NCBI GenBank assembly: GCA_934597255.1
Contig: CAKTQV010000018.1
Coordinates: 1-34,216 of the forward strand
Direction of reading: 5' to 3'
DNA: 34,216 nucleotides
Source of the DNA: an uncultured Oscillospiraceae bacterium
GTDB taxonomy: Bacteria > Bacillota > Clostridia > Oscillospirales > Oscillospiraceae
Position numbers and translations under genes: made by a program
Shown: positions 23,608-31,125 of the stretch, in pieces
How positions within the stretch are numbered: position 1 is the stretch's first letter
Layout: each line of letters starts with the position of its first letter
The notes under the pieces: generated by a model
What the model was told of the DNA's origin: nothing
What the model saw: only the letters and a program-made list of their open reading frames with translations
Database searches by the model: none

Positions 23608-24873
23608 TTGAAGAAGAAAACACTTCACATTCTGTCTTTGTGCCTTGTCATGACGCTGGCCTTTTCGGCCGGCTTTGCCGCGTTCGGCTCCGTGCCCGCG
23701 CGGGCGAGCGTGACGGGCGACCTTAACAGTCTCAACAGTCAGATGGGCGAGATTCAGCAGAAGATCAGCGAGCTGGAGAGCCAGATCGAGAGTCTGGACT
23801 ACCAGCGCCAGTCCGTGCTGGAAAAGAAGGCCACGCTCGATAAAAAGAACGCGCTGACGCAGCAGGAGCTGGACGTCATCGCCGAGCAGATCGAGATCAT
23901 CGACAACTATCTGGCCAACCGCCAGTCCGATCTCGACGCCGCGCGCGTGCGCGAAAGCGAGCAGGAGGAGGCCTGGCTGGGCCGTCTGCGCGCCATGGAG
24001 GAGGAGTCCGATCTGAGCTACATTCAGGTGCTGTTTGACGCCACGAGCTTCTCCGATCTTCTCACGCGCATCGATCTTGTCAGCGAGATCACCCAGTACG
24101 ACGAGGATCTTTTCAACGCCTACATCGAGTCGCGTCAGACCGTGGAGGAGCTGGAGGCCGAGGCCGAGGACATGTACGCTCTCAACGAGCAGAACCGCGC
24201 GGCCTACGAGGAAAAGAAGGCTCAGCTTGACGCCGATACGCAGGCGGCCTGCGACATGATCGCGGCGCTGGAGGACGATATCGACGGGTATCAGGAGCTT
24301 CTCGCGGAGCAGACGGCGATCGAGGATGAGCTTGCCGCCCAGATCGCGGAAAAGCTCAGCCAGTATTACGCCTCCGCCATTTCCGCCTCGCAGGTCTCCG
24401 ATGCGGTGGCCGCGGCCCGCGGCGACCGGGCCAACTTTACCGGCGACGGGACCACGCTGCTGTGGCCGTCGTGGAGCAACATGGTGACGTCCTATTTCGG
24501 CAACCGCGACGCGCCGACGGGCACCAACGGTAAAAAGGGCAGCACGAACCATAAGGGCATCGACATTGCCGGCAACGGCATTGCGGGCTCGCCGGTCTGG
24601 GCGGCCGGCAACGGCACGGTCATCAAGACCGGCAGCGATGAAAGCGGCTTCGGCAACTATGTCATCGTGGCGCTCGACAACGGCTATACCGTTCAGTATT
24701 CGCACATGGCGGAAAACTACGTCAGCGAGGGCCAGACCGTTTCGCAGGGCGAGAGTGTCGGCTCGGTCGGCTCCACGGGCACGGCGACCGGCCCGCACAT
24801 CGACTTCCGTATCTACGATTCGGACGGCAATGCGGTCGATCCCATGAGTTTCAACTACACCTACGGCAGCTGA
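23608..24873 (+). CDS. Coiled-coil M23-family protein, paralogue B with altered zinc site
   Basis: The 421-aa exported paralogue is exactly as long as the gene before it. The frame is open back to 23512, but the TTG at 23608, behind AAAGGAG with the same spacing as in paralogue A, gives a proper signal peptide (MKKKTLHILSLCLVMTLAF, cleavage near ARAS). A coiled coil (about 36-255) leads, without the Gly/Ser hinge, to an M23 domain (about 290-421). His315 and Asp319 (HKGID) and the YSHM histidine are kept, but the usual HxH motif reads His397-Ile-Asp399: the third zinc ligand is Asp instead of His. It may be a weakened enzyme or, like EnvC, a non-catalytic activator. It has its own promoter with WalR-like repeats. 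A GC hairpin follows. Confidence 0.9.
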   Translation: MKKKTLHILSLCLVMTLAFSAGFAAFGSVPARASVTGDLNSLNSQMGEIQQKISELESQIESLDYQRQSVLEKKATLDKKNALTQQELDVIAEQIEIIDNYLANRQSDLDAARVRESEQEEAWLGRLRAMEEESDLSYIQVLFDATSFSDLLTRIDLVSEITQYDEDLFNAYIESRQTVEELEAEAEDMYALNEQNRAAYEEKKAQLDADTQAACDMIAALEDDIDGYQELLAEQTAIEDELAAQIAEKLSQYYASAISASQVSDAVAAARGDRANFTGDGTTLLWPSWSNMVTSYFGNRDAPTGTNGKKGSTNHKGIDIAGNGIAGSPVWAAGNGTVIKTGSDESGFGNYVIVALDNGYTVQYSHMAENYVSEGQTVSQGESVGSVGSTGTATGPHIDFRIYDSDGNAVDPMSFNYTYGS

Positions 24874-24893
24874 CGAACCAAGACAGAACGATC

Positions 24894-24923
24894 CCGGGCG
24901 GCTTTTTCGGCCGCCCGGTTGTT
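24894..24923 (+). terminator. Terminator-like hairpin after M23 paralogue B
   Basis: CCGGGCGG (24894-24901) pairs with CCGCCCGG (24911-24918), followed by a weak TTGTT. The stem matches that of the terminator after paralogue A, suggesting that the terminator was duplicated with the gene and has decayed; read-through into the S41 protease gene is likely. Confidence 0.6.
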
Positions 24924-24943
24924 CCGTATGAGGAGATATTTGC

Positions 24944-26119
24944 TTGAAAAAGACAAACCTGAAAACGCTGACTGCCGCGGCGGCGTCCTTTGCGGCGGGG
25001 ATGCTTTTATGCATGGGGCTGGTCGTGTGGCGCCTCGGAGGCTTTTCGCTGTTTCCGAGCGTGCTCAAATACGCCGCGGCGCTGCGCCTTGTGCAGCGCG
25101 ATTATATCGGCGAGGCCGATCCCGTGGAAATGACGGACACGGCGCTGTCGGCGGCGATCGGGACGCTTGACCGCTGGAGCTATTACATGACCGCCGAGGA
25201 GTACGACGATTATCTCGACTACAGCAACAACCGCTATCAGGGCATCGGCGTCACGGTCGCCAAGGACGAAAAGAGCGGCGGCTTTGAGGTGCTCGATCTG
25301 ACGGTGAACGGGCCGGCGGCGCTGGCCGGCGTGCAGATCGGGGAGATCATCACGGCCTGCGACGGCGTGGATGTGACCGGGGGAACGACGGCGGAGCTGA
25401 AGGCGGCGATCCAGGCCGGCTTCGGCGGCGAGGTGACGCTCACGCTGCTGGCGCCCGACGGAACGGAGCGTGAGCTGGCCGTTTCCTGCGAGACGATCCG
25501 GACCGACCCGGTGTTGTGGGAGAGGATGGACGACGGATACGGCCTGATCCGCATCACGAATTTTGAGGCCGGCATGGCCGAGTCCGCCATCGCCGCGGTG
25601 GACGCGCTCATGGAGCAGGGCGTCGAGGGCATCGTGTTCGACGTGCGGAGCAATCCGGGCGGGCGCGTGTCGGAGCTGTGCGAGCTGCTGGACTATCTGC
25701 TGCCGGAGGGCGATCTGTTCATCCGGGCGGATAAGAACGGCCGTGAGGTCGTGGAACGCTCGGACAGCGCGTATGCGGACATTCCGCTGGCGGTGCTCGT
25801 CAACGCCGATTCCTATTCTGCGGCGGAATTTTTCGCCGCAGCGCTGCAGGAATACGGGCGGGCCGTCGTGGCCGGGGAGGCCACAACGGGCAAGGGACGC
25901 AGCCAGTTGACCTATGTCCTGTCCGACGGGAGCGCCGTGCATATGTCGTGCTATGTGTATCTCACGCCGCAGCGCGTGGATCTTTCCCAGACCGGCGGTA
26001 TCACGCCCGACGTGACGCAGGAGTTGGACGACGGGCAGCGGACGCTTTTCGCCGCGGGCGAGCTTGCGCCGGCGGACGACCCGCAGATACAGGCGGCGGT
26101 CGCCGCGCTTCGCTCTTGA
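24944..26119 (+). CDS. S41 family C-terminal processing peptidase (CtpA/CtpB-like)
   Basis: The 391-aa protein has an N-terminal membrane anchor (about 8-30), a PDZ domain (about 95-185, with YQGIGVTV and GVQIGEIITACDGVDV) and an S41 protease core. ADSYSAAEFFAAAL contains the nucleophile Ser292, and GEATTGKG contains Lys317, the Ser/Lys dyad spacing of CtpA/CtpB. NPGGRVSELCELLDYLLP is the usual strand before it. The start is TTG at 24944, behind GAGGAG, the third TTG start in a row. CtpB-type proteases often lie beside ftsEX in Firmicutes and cut signalling or hydrolase proteins outside the membrane; the M23 proteins here are plausible substrates. Its stop codon overlaps the greA -35 box. Confidence 0.92.
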   Translation: MKKTNLKTLTAAAASFAAGMLLCMGLVVWRLGGFSLFPSVLKYAAALRLVQRDYIGEADPVEMTDTALSAAIGTLDRWSYYMTAEEYDDYLDYSNNRYQGIGVTVAKDEKSGGFEVLDLTVNGPAALAGVQIGEIITACDGVDVTGGTTAELKAAIQAGFGGEVTLTLLAPDGTERELAVSCETIRTDPVLWERMDDGYGLIRITNFEAGMAESAIAAVDALMEQGVEGIVFDVRSNPGGRVSELCELLDYLLPEGDLFIRADKNGREVVERSDSAYADIPLAVLVNADSYSAAEFFAAALQEYGRAVVAGEATTGKGRSQLTYVLSDGSAVHMSCYVYLTPQRVDLSQTGGITPDVTQELDDGQRTLFAAGELAPADDPQIQAAVAALRS

Positions 26120-26145
26120 CAGAGGTTGTATATTTTTTATATAAT
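26116..26145 (+). promoter_or_regulatory. Promoter of greA-lysS
   Basis: TTGACA (26116-26121) includes the stop codon of the S41 gene, and TATAAT (26140-26145) follows after 18 bp within a T/A-rich stretch. Confidence 0.85.
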
Positions 26146-26184
26146 ATACCGATATAAGTAATCAAACCGTTCGGAGGTATAGCT

Positions 26185-26664
26185 ATGGCCAGCGAAACCA
26201 AATACAAGATGAGCCGCGAGCGCTACGACGAGCTGACAAAAGAGCTCGAGTATATGCAGACCGTTCGCGAAAAGGAAGTCTCGGAGCTGATAAAGGAAGC
26301 CCGCAGCTACGGCGATCTGTCCGAAAACAGCGAATACGACGAGGCGAAAGAGGAGCAGGGCAAGCTCTATTCCAAGATCGCCGAGTATAAAAACCTGCTG
26401 GCCAACGCCGAGATCGTTGAGCCGGTGGAAGGGAAAAAGGGCGTCGTCGGCATCGGCAGCCGCGTGCGCGTGCTGGACATCGAGTTCAACGAGGAAGAGG
26501 AATACCAGATCGTCGGCAGCCAGGAGGCCAACCCCCAGTCCCGCCGCATTTCGGAGGATTCTCCCTTCGGCCGCGGGCTGATCGGCCACCGCGTCGGCCA
26601 GACCGTCACGGTCGAGGCGCCGGCCGGCGAGCTTCAGTTCAAGATTATCGAGGTCAATTACTGA
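26185..26664 (+). CDS. greA: Transcription elongation factor GreA
   Basis: The 159-aa protein has an N-terminal antiparallel coiled coil (about 1-80) with the tip GDLSENSEYDEAKEEQ, in which Asp44 and Glu47 match the E. coli Asp41/Glu44 that stimulate transcript cleavage by backtracked polymerase. The C-terminal FKBP-like globular domain ends in SPFGRGLIGHRVGQTVTVEAP, the GreA hallmark. GGAGGT precedes the ATG. Only 23 nt separate it from lysS, so the two form an operon. Confidence 0.98.
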   Translation: MASETKYKMSRERYDELTKELEYMQTVREKEVSELIKEARSYGDLSENSEYDEAKEEQGKLYSKIAEYKNLLANAEIVEPVEGKKGVVGIGSRVRVLDIEFNEEEEYQIVGSQEANPQSRRISEDSPFGRGLIGHRVGQTVTVEAPAGELQFKIIEVNY

Positions 26665-26687
26665 CCCTGTACGGAGGATAGAAAACG

Positions 26688-28613
26688 ATGAGCAATTACC
26701 CCGAGGGCTATCGCCGCGAGCCCGCCGGCCTGTCCGATGAGATGCGGGTGCGCCGCGAGAAGCTGTTCCGTCTTCAGGACGAGGGGCATGACCCCTATCA
26801 TATAACCCGCTTTGTGCGCAGCCACTATTCCGCGCAGGTCACGGCGGACTACGATGCGCTGGCGGGACAGGATGTGTCCGTCGCCGGGCGCATCATGGCC
26901 AAGCGCGTGCACGGTAAGGCCGGGTTCCTGGACATTCAGGATGACCGCGGCCGCATCCAGCTTTATGTTTCCGTGGACGATCTGGGCGACGCGCTCGCCG
27001 AGGTCAAGACCTGGGACGTCGGCGATATTGTCGGCGCGACGGGCTTTGTTTTCAAGACCCGCACGGAAACGGTCAGCGTTCATGTGAAAAAGATCGAGCT
27101 GCTGTCCAAGTCCCTGCGGCCGCTGCCGGAGAAGTTCCACGGCATGACCGATATGGAGCAGCGCTATCGCCGCCGCTATGTCGATCTGATCATGAACGAG
27201 GACAGCCGCCGCGTGTTTGAAATGCGGACGAAGTTCATCCGCATCGTCCGCCGCGTTCTCGACGCGCGCGGCTATTACGAGGTGGAGACGCCGGTGCTCG
27301 GCACCATTCTCGGCGGCGCGAACGCCCGCCCGTTCATCACGCACCATAACACGCTCGACATTGACATGTATCTGCGTATCGCCACGGAGCTGAATCTCAA
27401 GCGGCTGATCGTCGGCGGGATGGAGCGCGTGTACGAGATCGGCCGCATTTTCCGCAACGAGGGCATGGACACCAAGCACAACCCCGAGTTCACGACCGTC
27501 GAGCTGTACGAGAGCTACGCCGATTACAACGTGATGATGGACATCATGGAGGAGATACTCTCCACGGCGGCCATCGAGCTTTGCGGCAGCTATCAGCTCA
27601 CCTGGCACGGCAAGACGATCGATCTTACGCCGCCGTTTGCCCGCAAAAGCATGGCGGAGCTTGTGAAGGAGCATCTCGGCATCGACTTCATGGCCAATGC
27701 CGACGACGCCTGGGCGGTGCAGGCCGCGAAGGACGCCGGCGTGGATATGGACGGCGTGGATCAGACCTGGGGCCAGGCGCTGTACGAGTGCTACGATCAG
27801 AAGGTCGAGGGCAGCGTTGTGCAGCCCACGTTCGTCATGCTGCACCCGGTCGAGGTCTCGCCGCTGGCAAAGCGCAGCCCGGCCGACCCGCGGCTGACGG
27901 AGCGCTTTGAGCTGTTCATCGACGGCTGCGAGTTCTCCAACGCCTTCTCCGAGCTGAACGACCCGCTCGATCAGCGGCTGCGCTTTGAGCGTCAGGCCGA
28001 AATGAAGGCCGCCGGAAACGACGAGGCGACCGATATGGACGTAGATTTCTGCGAGGCGCTGGAATATGGCATGCCGCCCACGGGCGGTATGGGCATCGGC
28101 ATCGACCGGAGCGTGATGCTTCTTGCCGGCGTCGACTCCATCCGGGACGTCATCCTTTTCCCCACAATGAAGCCGCTGGACTCCGACAAGAAGGTCGAAA
28201 AGCCTGCCGAGAGCGCGCCCGCCGCGGAGGAGAAAATTGATTTTTCCAATGTGGAGATCGAGCCGCTGTTCCAAGATCAGGTCGATTTTGACACCTTCTC
28301 TAAGAGCGATTTCCGTGCGGTCAAGGTTAAGGAATGCGAAGCTGTGAAGAAGTCCAAAAAGCTCTTAAAGTTCGTTTTGGACGACGGAACCGGCGTAGAT
28401 AGGGTCATTTTGGGTGGTATTCACGAATATTATGAGCCGGAAGAACTGGTTGGAAAGACCTGTATCGCCATCACCAACCTGCCGCCTCGCCCGATGATGG
28501 GCATCGACTCCTGCGGTATGCTGATCTCCGCCGTGCATCAGGAAAACGGCGAAGAAAAGTTGCATTTGCTGATGGTCGATCCTCACATTCCGGCAGGCGC
28601 AAAGCTCTATTGA
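26688..28613 (+). CDS. lysS: Class II lysyl-tRNA synthetase with C-terminal tRNA-binding domain
   Basis: The 641-aa protein charges tRNA-Lys. The N-terminal OB anticodon-binding domain (about 60-150, VSVAGRIMAKRVHGKAGFLDI) is followed by the class II core with motif 2 RIFRNEG (from Arg253) and motif 3 GIDR (471-474), ending at ILFPTMKP near residue 497, where ordinary bacterial LysRS stops. A Pro/Ala/Glu linker joins an extra domain (517-641, VDFDTFSKSDFRAVKV to PHIPAGAKLY) of the Trbp111/EMAPII-like kind found at the end of many MetRS proteins, with NLPPRPMMGIDSCGM. This should raise affinity for tRNA. From about 28236 the codons change by eye (TTA, AGG, GGT and TTG appear, GC falls), matching the accessory DNA downstream. 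GGAGG precedes the ATG. Confidence 0.95.
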   Translation: MSNYPEGYRREPAGLSDEMRVRREKLFRLQDEGHDPYHITRFVRSHYSAQVTADYDALAGQDVSVAGRIMAKRVHGKAGFLDIQDDRGRIQLYVSVDDLGDALAEVKTWDVGDIVGATGFVFKTRTETVSVHVKKIELLSKSLRPLPEKFHGMTDMEQRYRRRYVDLIMNEDSRRVFEMRTKFIRIVRRVLDARGYYEVETPVLGTILGGANARPFITHHNTLDIDMYLRIATELNLKRLIVGGMERVYEIGRIFRNEGMDTKHNPEFTTVELYESYADYNVMMDIMEEILSTAAIELCGSYQLTWHGKTIDLTPPFARKSMAELVKEHLGIDFMANADDAWAVQAAKDAGVDMDGVDQTWGQALYECYDQKVEGSVVQPTFVMLHPVEVSPLAKRSPADPRLTERFELFIDGCEFSNAFSELNDPLDQRLRFERQAEMKAAGNDEATDMDVDFCEALEYGMPPTGGMGIGIDRSVMLLAGVDSIRDVILFPTMKPLDSDKKVEKPAESAPAAEEKIDFSNVEIEPLFQDQVDFDTFSKSDFRAVKVKECEAVKKSKKLLKFVLDDGTGVDRVILGGIHEYYEPEELVGKTCIAITNLPPRPMMGIDSCGMLISAVHQENGEEKLHLLMVDPHIPAGAKLY

Positions 28614-28633
28614 TTGGCCCCAAATTGTCGGTG

Positions 28634-28675
28634 CTTACGCCACAACTTACGCCAATTTACTCCGAGCTTACGCCA
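28634..28675 (+). repeat. Three direct repeats of CTTACGCCA
   Basis: CTTACGCCA occurs at 28634-28642, 28646-28654 and 28667-28675 (starts 12 and 21 bp apart), 20-60 nt after the lysS stop. It may be a protein-binding iteron or a junction scar; it is not found elsewhere in the window by eye. Confidence 0.7.
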
Positions 28676-28741
28676 AAAATGCGTTTGAAATTCTGCGATT
28701 GCAGACAAGTTCCGATAGCATACGATAAGTTCATATGAATT

Positions 28742-28773
28742 AAGCCCGCTGATTTCGGTCAGCGGGCTTTTTC
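28742..28773 (+). terminator. Intrinsic terminator (first of a tandem pair)
   Basis: An 11-bp stem AAGCCCGCTGA/TCAGCGGGCTT around TTTCGG is followed by a T-run. It is about 130 nt after lysS and could serve the greA-lysS message. Confidence 0.9.
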
Positions 28774-28780
28774 TATTTCT

Positions 28781-28820
28781 GCCCCTATTACATCCTCTTG
28801 ATGTGATAGGGGCTTTTTTT
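28781..28820 (+). terminator. Intrinsic terminator (second of a tandem pair)
   Basis: GCCCCTATTACATC pairs with GATGTGATAGGGGC with one internal T-G wobble position, followed by seven T residues. With no plus-strand gene between the pair, it insulates lysS transcription from the minus-strand MATE gene. Confidence 0.9.
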
Positions 28821-28926
28821 GTCCCTGAAAGCCGGTCGAAAAAATTCTTTGAAAAAATCCAAATTTGGTTCGTTCCAATAGAATGAGATACGGGCAGCCG
28901 AAGGATCTCCATCCCAACTCCCAAAG

Positions 28927-30261
28927 TCAGTTTTTGCGTGAAATGTGCAAATACAGCCCGATAGCCAGCAGAAGAGACAGTATATCCGCCACAGGCTGCG
29001 CCCAGATCAACCCTGTTTCGTGGAAGATCGCGCCGAGAATGAACATAGCCGGAATGTAGATCAGCCCCTGACGGGAGATGTTGACGATCAGGGATTCCGT
29101 CGCCGCGCCGCGGGCCTGCAGCGCGTTGATCAGCACATAGAATACGCCGAACAGGAAGCTGGTGCAAAGGAGAATGCGGGCAAAGGAAACGCCGTAGTCA
29201 TACGCTGCCGCATCCGTGAGGAATACGCTGACGATCTGTCCGGTAAAGAGGTAGCAGATCAGCGTCAGCACGGTGCTGAGGGAAAAGGCGAATATCAGCG
29301 AGAATCTGAGGGCGCTTCTGTAGCGCTCCCAGTTTTTCGCACCGACACAGTAGCCCAACAGCGGCTGAACGCCCTGCCCAAGTCCGATACAGACCATGCC
29401 GGTCATCATTGTGACCTTCATGGCAACGCCCACTCCGGCTACCGCCATGTCGCCGTACTTTGCCATCTGACTGTTCATGATGATGCTGGAAAGGCTCATC
29501 AGAAGATTTCCCAAGGCAGCGGGAACGCCGATTGCCAGAACGCCGGCGGCAACCTTTTCCTTCACAGAAAAGTCCTTGAGGCTGATGCTGAGGGAGGATG
29601 AGCCTTTCAGGAAGTAGGCAATGTAATAGCCCGCACCCACCACGTTTCCGATGACGGTCGCAATGGCTGCACCGGCAATGTTCCAGCCGAACACAAGGAT
29701 CATAATGGGGTCAAGAATGACATTCAGGAGATTTCCCAAAAGCTGACCCATCATCGCCTTACCGGACTGCCCCTCAGCGCGGATGACATTGGAGTAGCAG
29801 TTGGCAATCAACACAAACGGACCGGAGCAGCTTACAATCGTCAGATAGGTTTTCGCATAGTCCCAGGTTTCCGCGCTTGCGCCGATCATGGCGAGAATCT
29901 GATCCATGAAAATCAGGAACAGTGCAGACATCAGCACCCCGACGGCAACACAGCACCACATACAGAACGAGCAGACCTTTTTTGCGTAGTCTCTCCGTCC
30001 CTCGCCCAAGGCGCGGGAGATCACCGAGGTGCCGCCGATGCCGAAGACTGTTCCCACGGACATGAACAGCAGGAAAACCGGCGTGGCAAGGGAGACTGCC
30101 GCCACTTGCAGATCATCATGGGTCTGCCCGAGGAAAAAGGTGTCCGCCAGATTGTAGATCAGCACCATGAGCATCGCCGCCATTGCGGGCAGTGCATTTT
30201 GTAAAACCGCTTTGCGAATCGGTGCCTTCGCAAAGACTTCCATTGACTTATTATCTTCCAT
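28927..30261 (-). CDS. MATE family multidrug efflux transporter
   Basis: The 444-aa protein has twelve predicted membrane segments in two six-helix halves, the NorM/MepA layout. The N-terminal half has IYNLADTFFLGQ and GTVFGIGGTSVISRALGEGR, and the second half repeats the pattern (IIMNSQMAKYG, GLGQGVQPLLGYCVGAKN). The MepA-like branch exports cationic drugs and dyes using a sodium or proton gradient. Substrates cannot be inferred. The ATG at 30261 follows GAGG. It lies 69 nt downstream of a marR gene on the same strand, so regulator and pump probably form one unit, like mepR-mepA in S. aureus. A TATAAT (complement of 30273-30278) lies only about 12 nt upstream, too close for a normal leader. 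Confidence 0.92.
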   Translation of the reverse strand: MEDNKSMEVFAKAPIRKAVLQNALPAMAAMLMVLIYNLADTFFLGQTHDDLQVAAVSLATPVFLLFMSVGTVFGIGGTSVISRALGEGRRDYAKKVCSFCMWCCVAVGVLMSALFLIFMDQILAMIGASAETWDYAKTYLTIVSCSGPFVLIANCYSNVIRAEGQSGKAMMGQLLGNLLNVILDPIMILVFGWNIAGAAIATVIGNVVGAGYYIAYFLKGSSSLSISLKDFSVKEKVAAGVLAIGVPAALGNLLMSLSSIIMNSQMAKYGDMAVAGVGVAMKVTMMTGMVCIGLGQGVQPLLGYCVGAKNWERYRSALRFSLIFAFSLSTVLTLICYLFTGQIVSVFLTDAAAYDYGVSFARILLCTSFLFGVFYVLINALQARGAATESLIVNISRQGLIYIPAMFILGAIFHETGLIWAQPVADILSLLLAIGLYLHISRKN

Positions 30262-30276
30262 AATGTCCTCTAATTA

Positions 30277-30292
30277 TAATAGTACGCTATTG
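30277..30292. promoter_or_regulatory. Putative MarR operator before the MATE gene
   Basis: ATAG-N4-CTAT at 30279-30290. On the minus strand the site reads CAATAGCGTACTATTA, sharing CAATAGC-N2-ACTAT with the site upstream of marR. It overlaps a TATAAT-like element. Confidence 0.6.
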
Positions 30293-30330
30293 TTTTACCC
30301 GGAGCGAACCCCGCCAAGCGCGGCGGGTAT

Positions 30331-30756
30331 TCACTTCATATTTTCTGCGGCTCTTGCCAAAAGCTGATTGAATAAGACTTTCTCATCCTCGGAAAACCCA
30401 TGCAGCAGCATTTGCTCCGCTTCTGCCATGAATCCGGCTGCTTCCCGGCAACAGGCTTCTCCGGCAGGTGTGATATGCACCACCTTGATCCGCTTATCGG
30501 AAGCATCTCCTAACGCTTCCACGAAGCCCTTTTGCTCCAAGCGAGAGATGATTCCTGCCACGGTAGATTGCGCGACACAGAATTTCCGTTCCAGTTCTTT
30601 CATGGGGTGCTGCTTCTGCTCGGCTTTTTGCAGCTCCATCAGAACCGAAATCTGCATCATAGTCAGATCTTTCCTTCGCAGGGTGTTGTTCGCCTGCTTT
30701 TCCAGCCGATCATGCAGCAATTTGATGAGTTGTCCGTTGGGAATTGTATTTGCCAT
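30331..30756 (-). CDS. MarR family transcriptional regulator
   Basis: The 141-aa winged-helix regulator has the recognition helix in VAQSTVAGIISRLEQKGFV and the wing DASDKRIKVVHITPAGE, with the conserved Asp/Arg and the T-x-x-G turn. N- and C-terminal helices would form the dimer interface. Such proteins usually repress themselves and an adjacent efflux gene, and release DNA on ligand binding. It is followed by the MATE gene on the same strand; a GC hairpin (30308-30326) without a T-run lies between. GGAGG sits upstream of the ATG. A matching putative operator is found before both genes. Confidence 0.93.
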   Translation of the reverse strand: MANTIPNGQLIKLLHDRLEKQANNTLRRKDLTMMQISVLMELQKAEQKQHPMKELERKFCVAQSTVAGIISRLEQKGFVEALGDASDKRIKVVHITPAGEACCREAAGFMAEAEQMLLHGFSEDEKVLFNQLLARAAENMK

Positions 30757-30784
30757 ACAACCGCCTCCTTCTAAATCTGTGATA

Positions 30785-30824
30785 ATGATAGCACGCTTTC
30801 ATTTCGATGCCAATAGCAGACTAT
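30785..30824 (-). promoter_or_regulatory. marR promoter with overlapping operator
   Basis: On the minus strand TTGGCA (complement of 30808-30813) and TATCAT (complement of 30785-30790) are 17 bp apart, with TGC forming an extended -10. The inverted repeat ATAG-N4-CTAT (30813-30824) abuts the -35, and the plus-strand CAATAGC-N2-ACTAT matches the site before the MATE gene. This arrangement fits autorepression. Confidence 0.7.
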
Positions 30825-31014
30825 CGATTTTATGCGTGATCGAGACCGTGCTTTAGATTTCTCTGTACGGGGTTTTAAAATATGAATTTGCCGCACATGG
30901 ATAAGCCGTGCATGGTCTTTGGTTAAAGCCTCTTGATCATATCTGCACAGAGATCGTTCATGTCATTGCATTATACAAATCTTTCCTTTTCAGGTTTGGG
31001 AATCAGAAGCACAG

Positions 31015-31047
31015 TAAAAGCCGGGAGCAACCTGAAAGGCGCTCCCG
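31015..31047 (-). terminator. Intrinsic terminator of the two-component operon
   Basis: CGGGAGC (31022-31028) pairs with GCTCCCG (31041-31047); on the minus strand it is followed by GCTTTTA. It lies about 80 nt after the kinase stop. Confidence 0.65.
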
Positions 31048-31125
31048 CTGCACAGCTTATTTATTTGTAACGAGATACAGATTCTGCATTCCGCAAACTG
31101 CTCACCGGAGATTTTGAGTGCAATA

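Larger units (their letters stand above)
28614..28926. other. Intergenic junction between lysS and the accessory block
   Basis: This 313-nt gap is lower in GC than the core genes. It holds three TTACGCCA repeats, a palindrome TTCATATGAA (28730-28739) and two tandem terminators. The minus-strand frame that extends from 29167 stays open to 28607 past the MATE stop, but I see no recognisable product in it. No transposase, integrase or clear att repeat is seen. Confidence 0.5.
30757..31125. other. Intergenic region between the marR start and the histidine kinase stop
   Basis: This 369-nt stretch holds the marR promoter and operator at its left end and the kinase terminator at its right end. Between about 30830 and 31010 it is A/T-rich with no convincing gene, repeat or RNA structure. 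Confidence 0.5.

Noticed and set aside
28607..28926. Minus-strand open frame continuing past the MATE stop
   Set aside because: It is part of a shadow frame of the MATE gene, spans two terminators and matches no family I recognise.
30908..31117. Possible 69-aa gene in the marR-kinase spacer
   Set aside because: No ribosome binding site, no recognisable motif, and it overlaps the kinase terminator.
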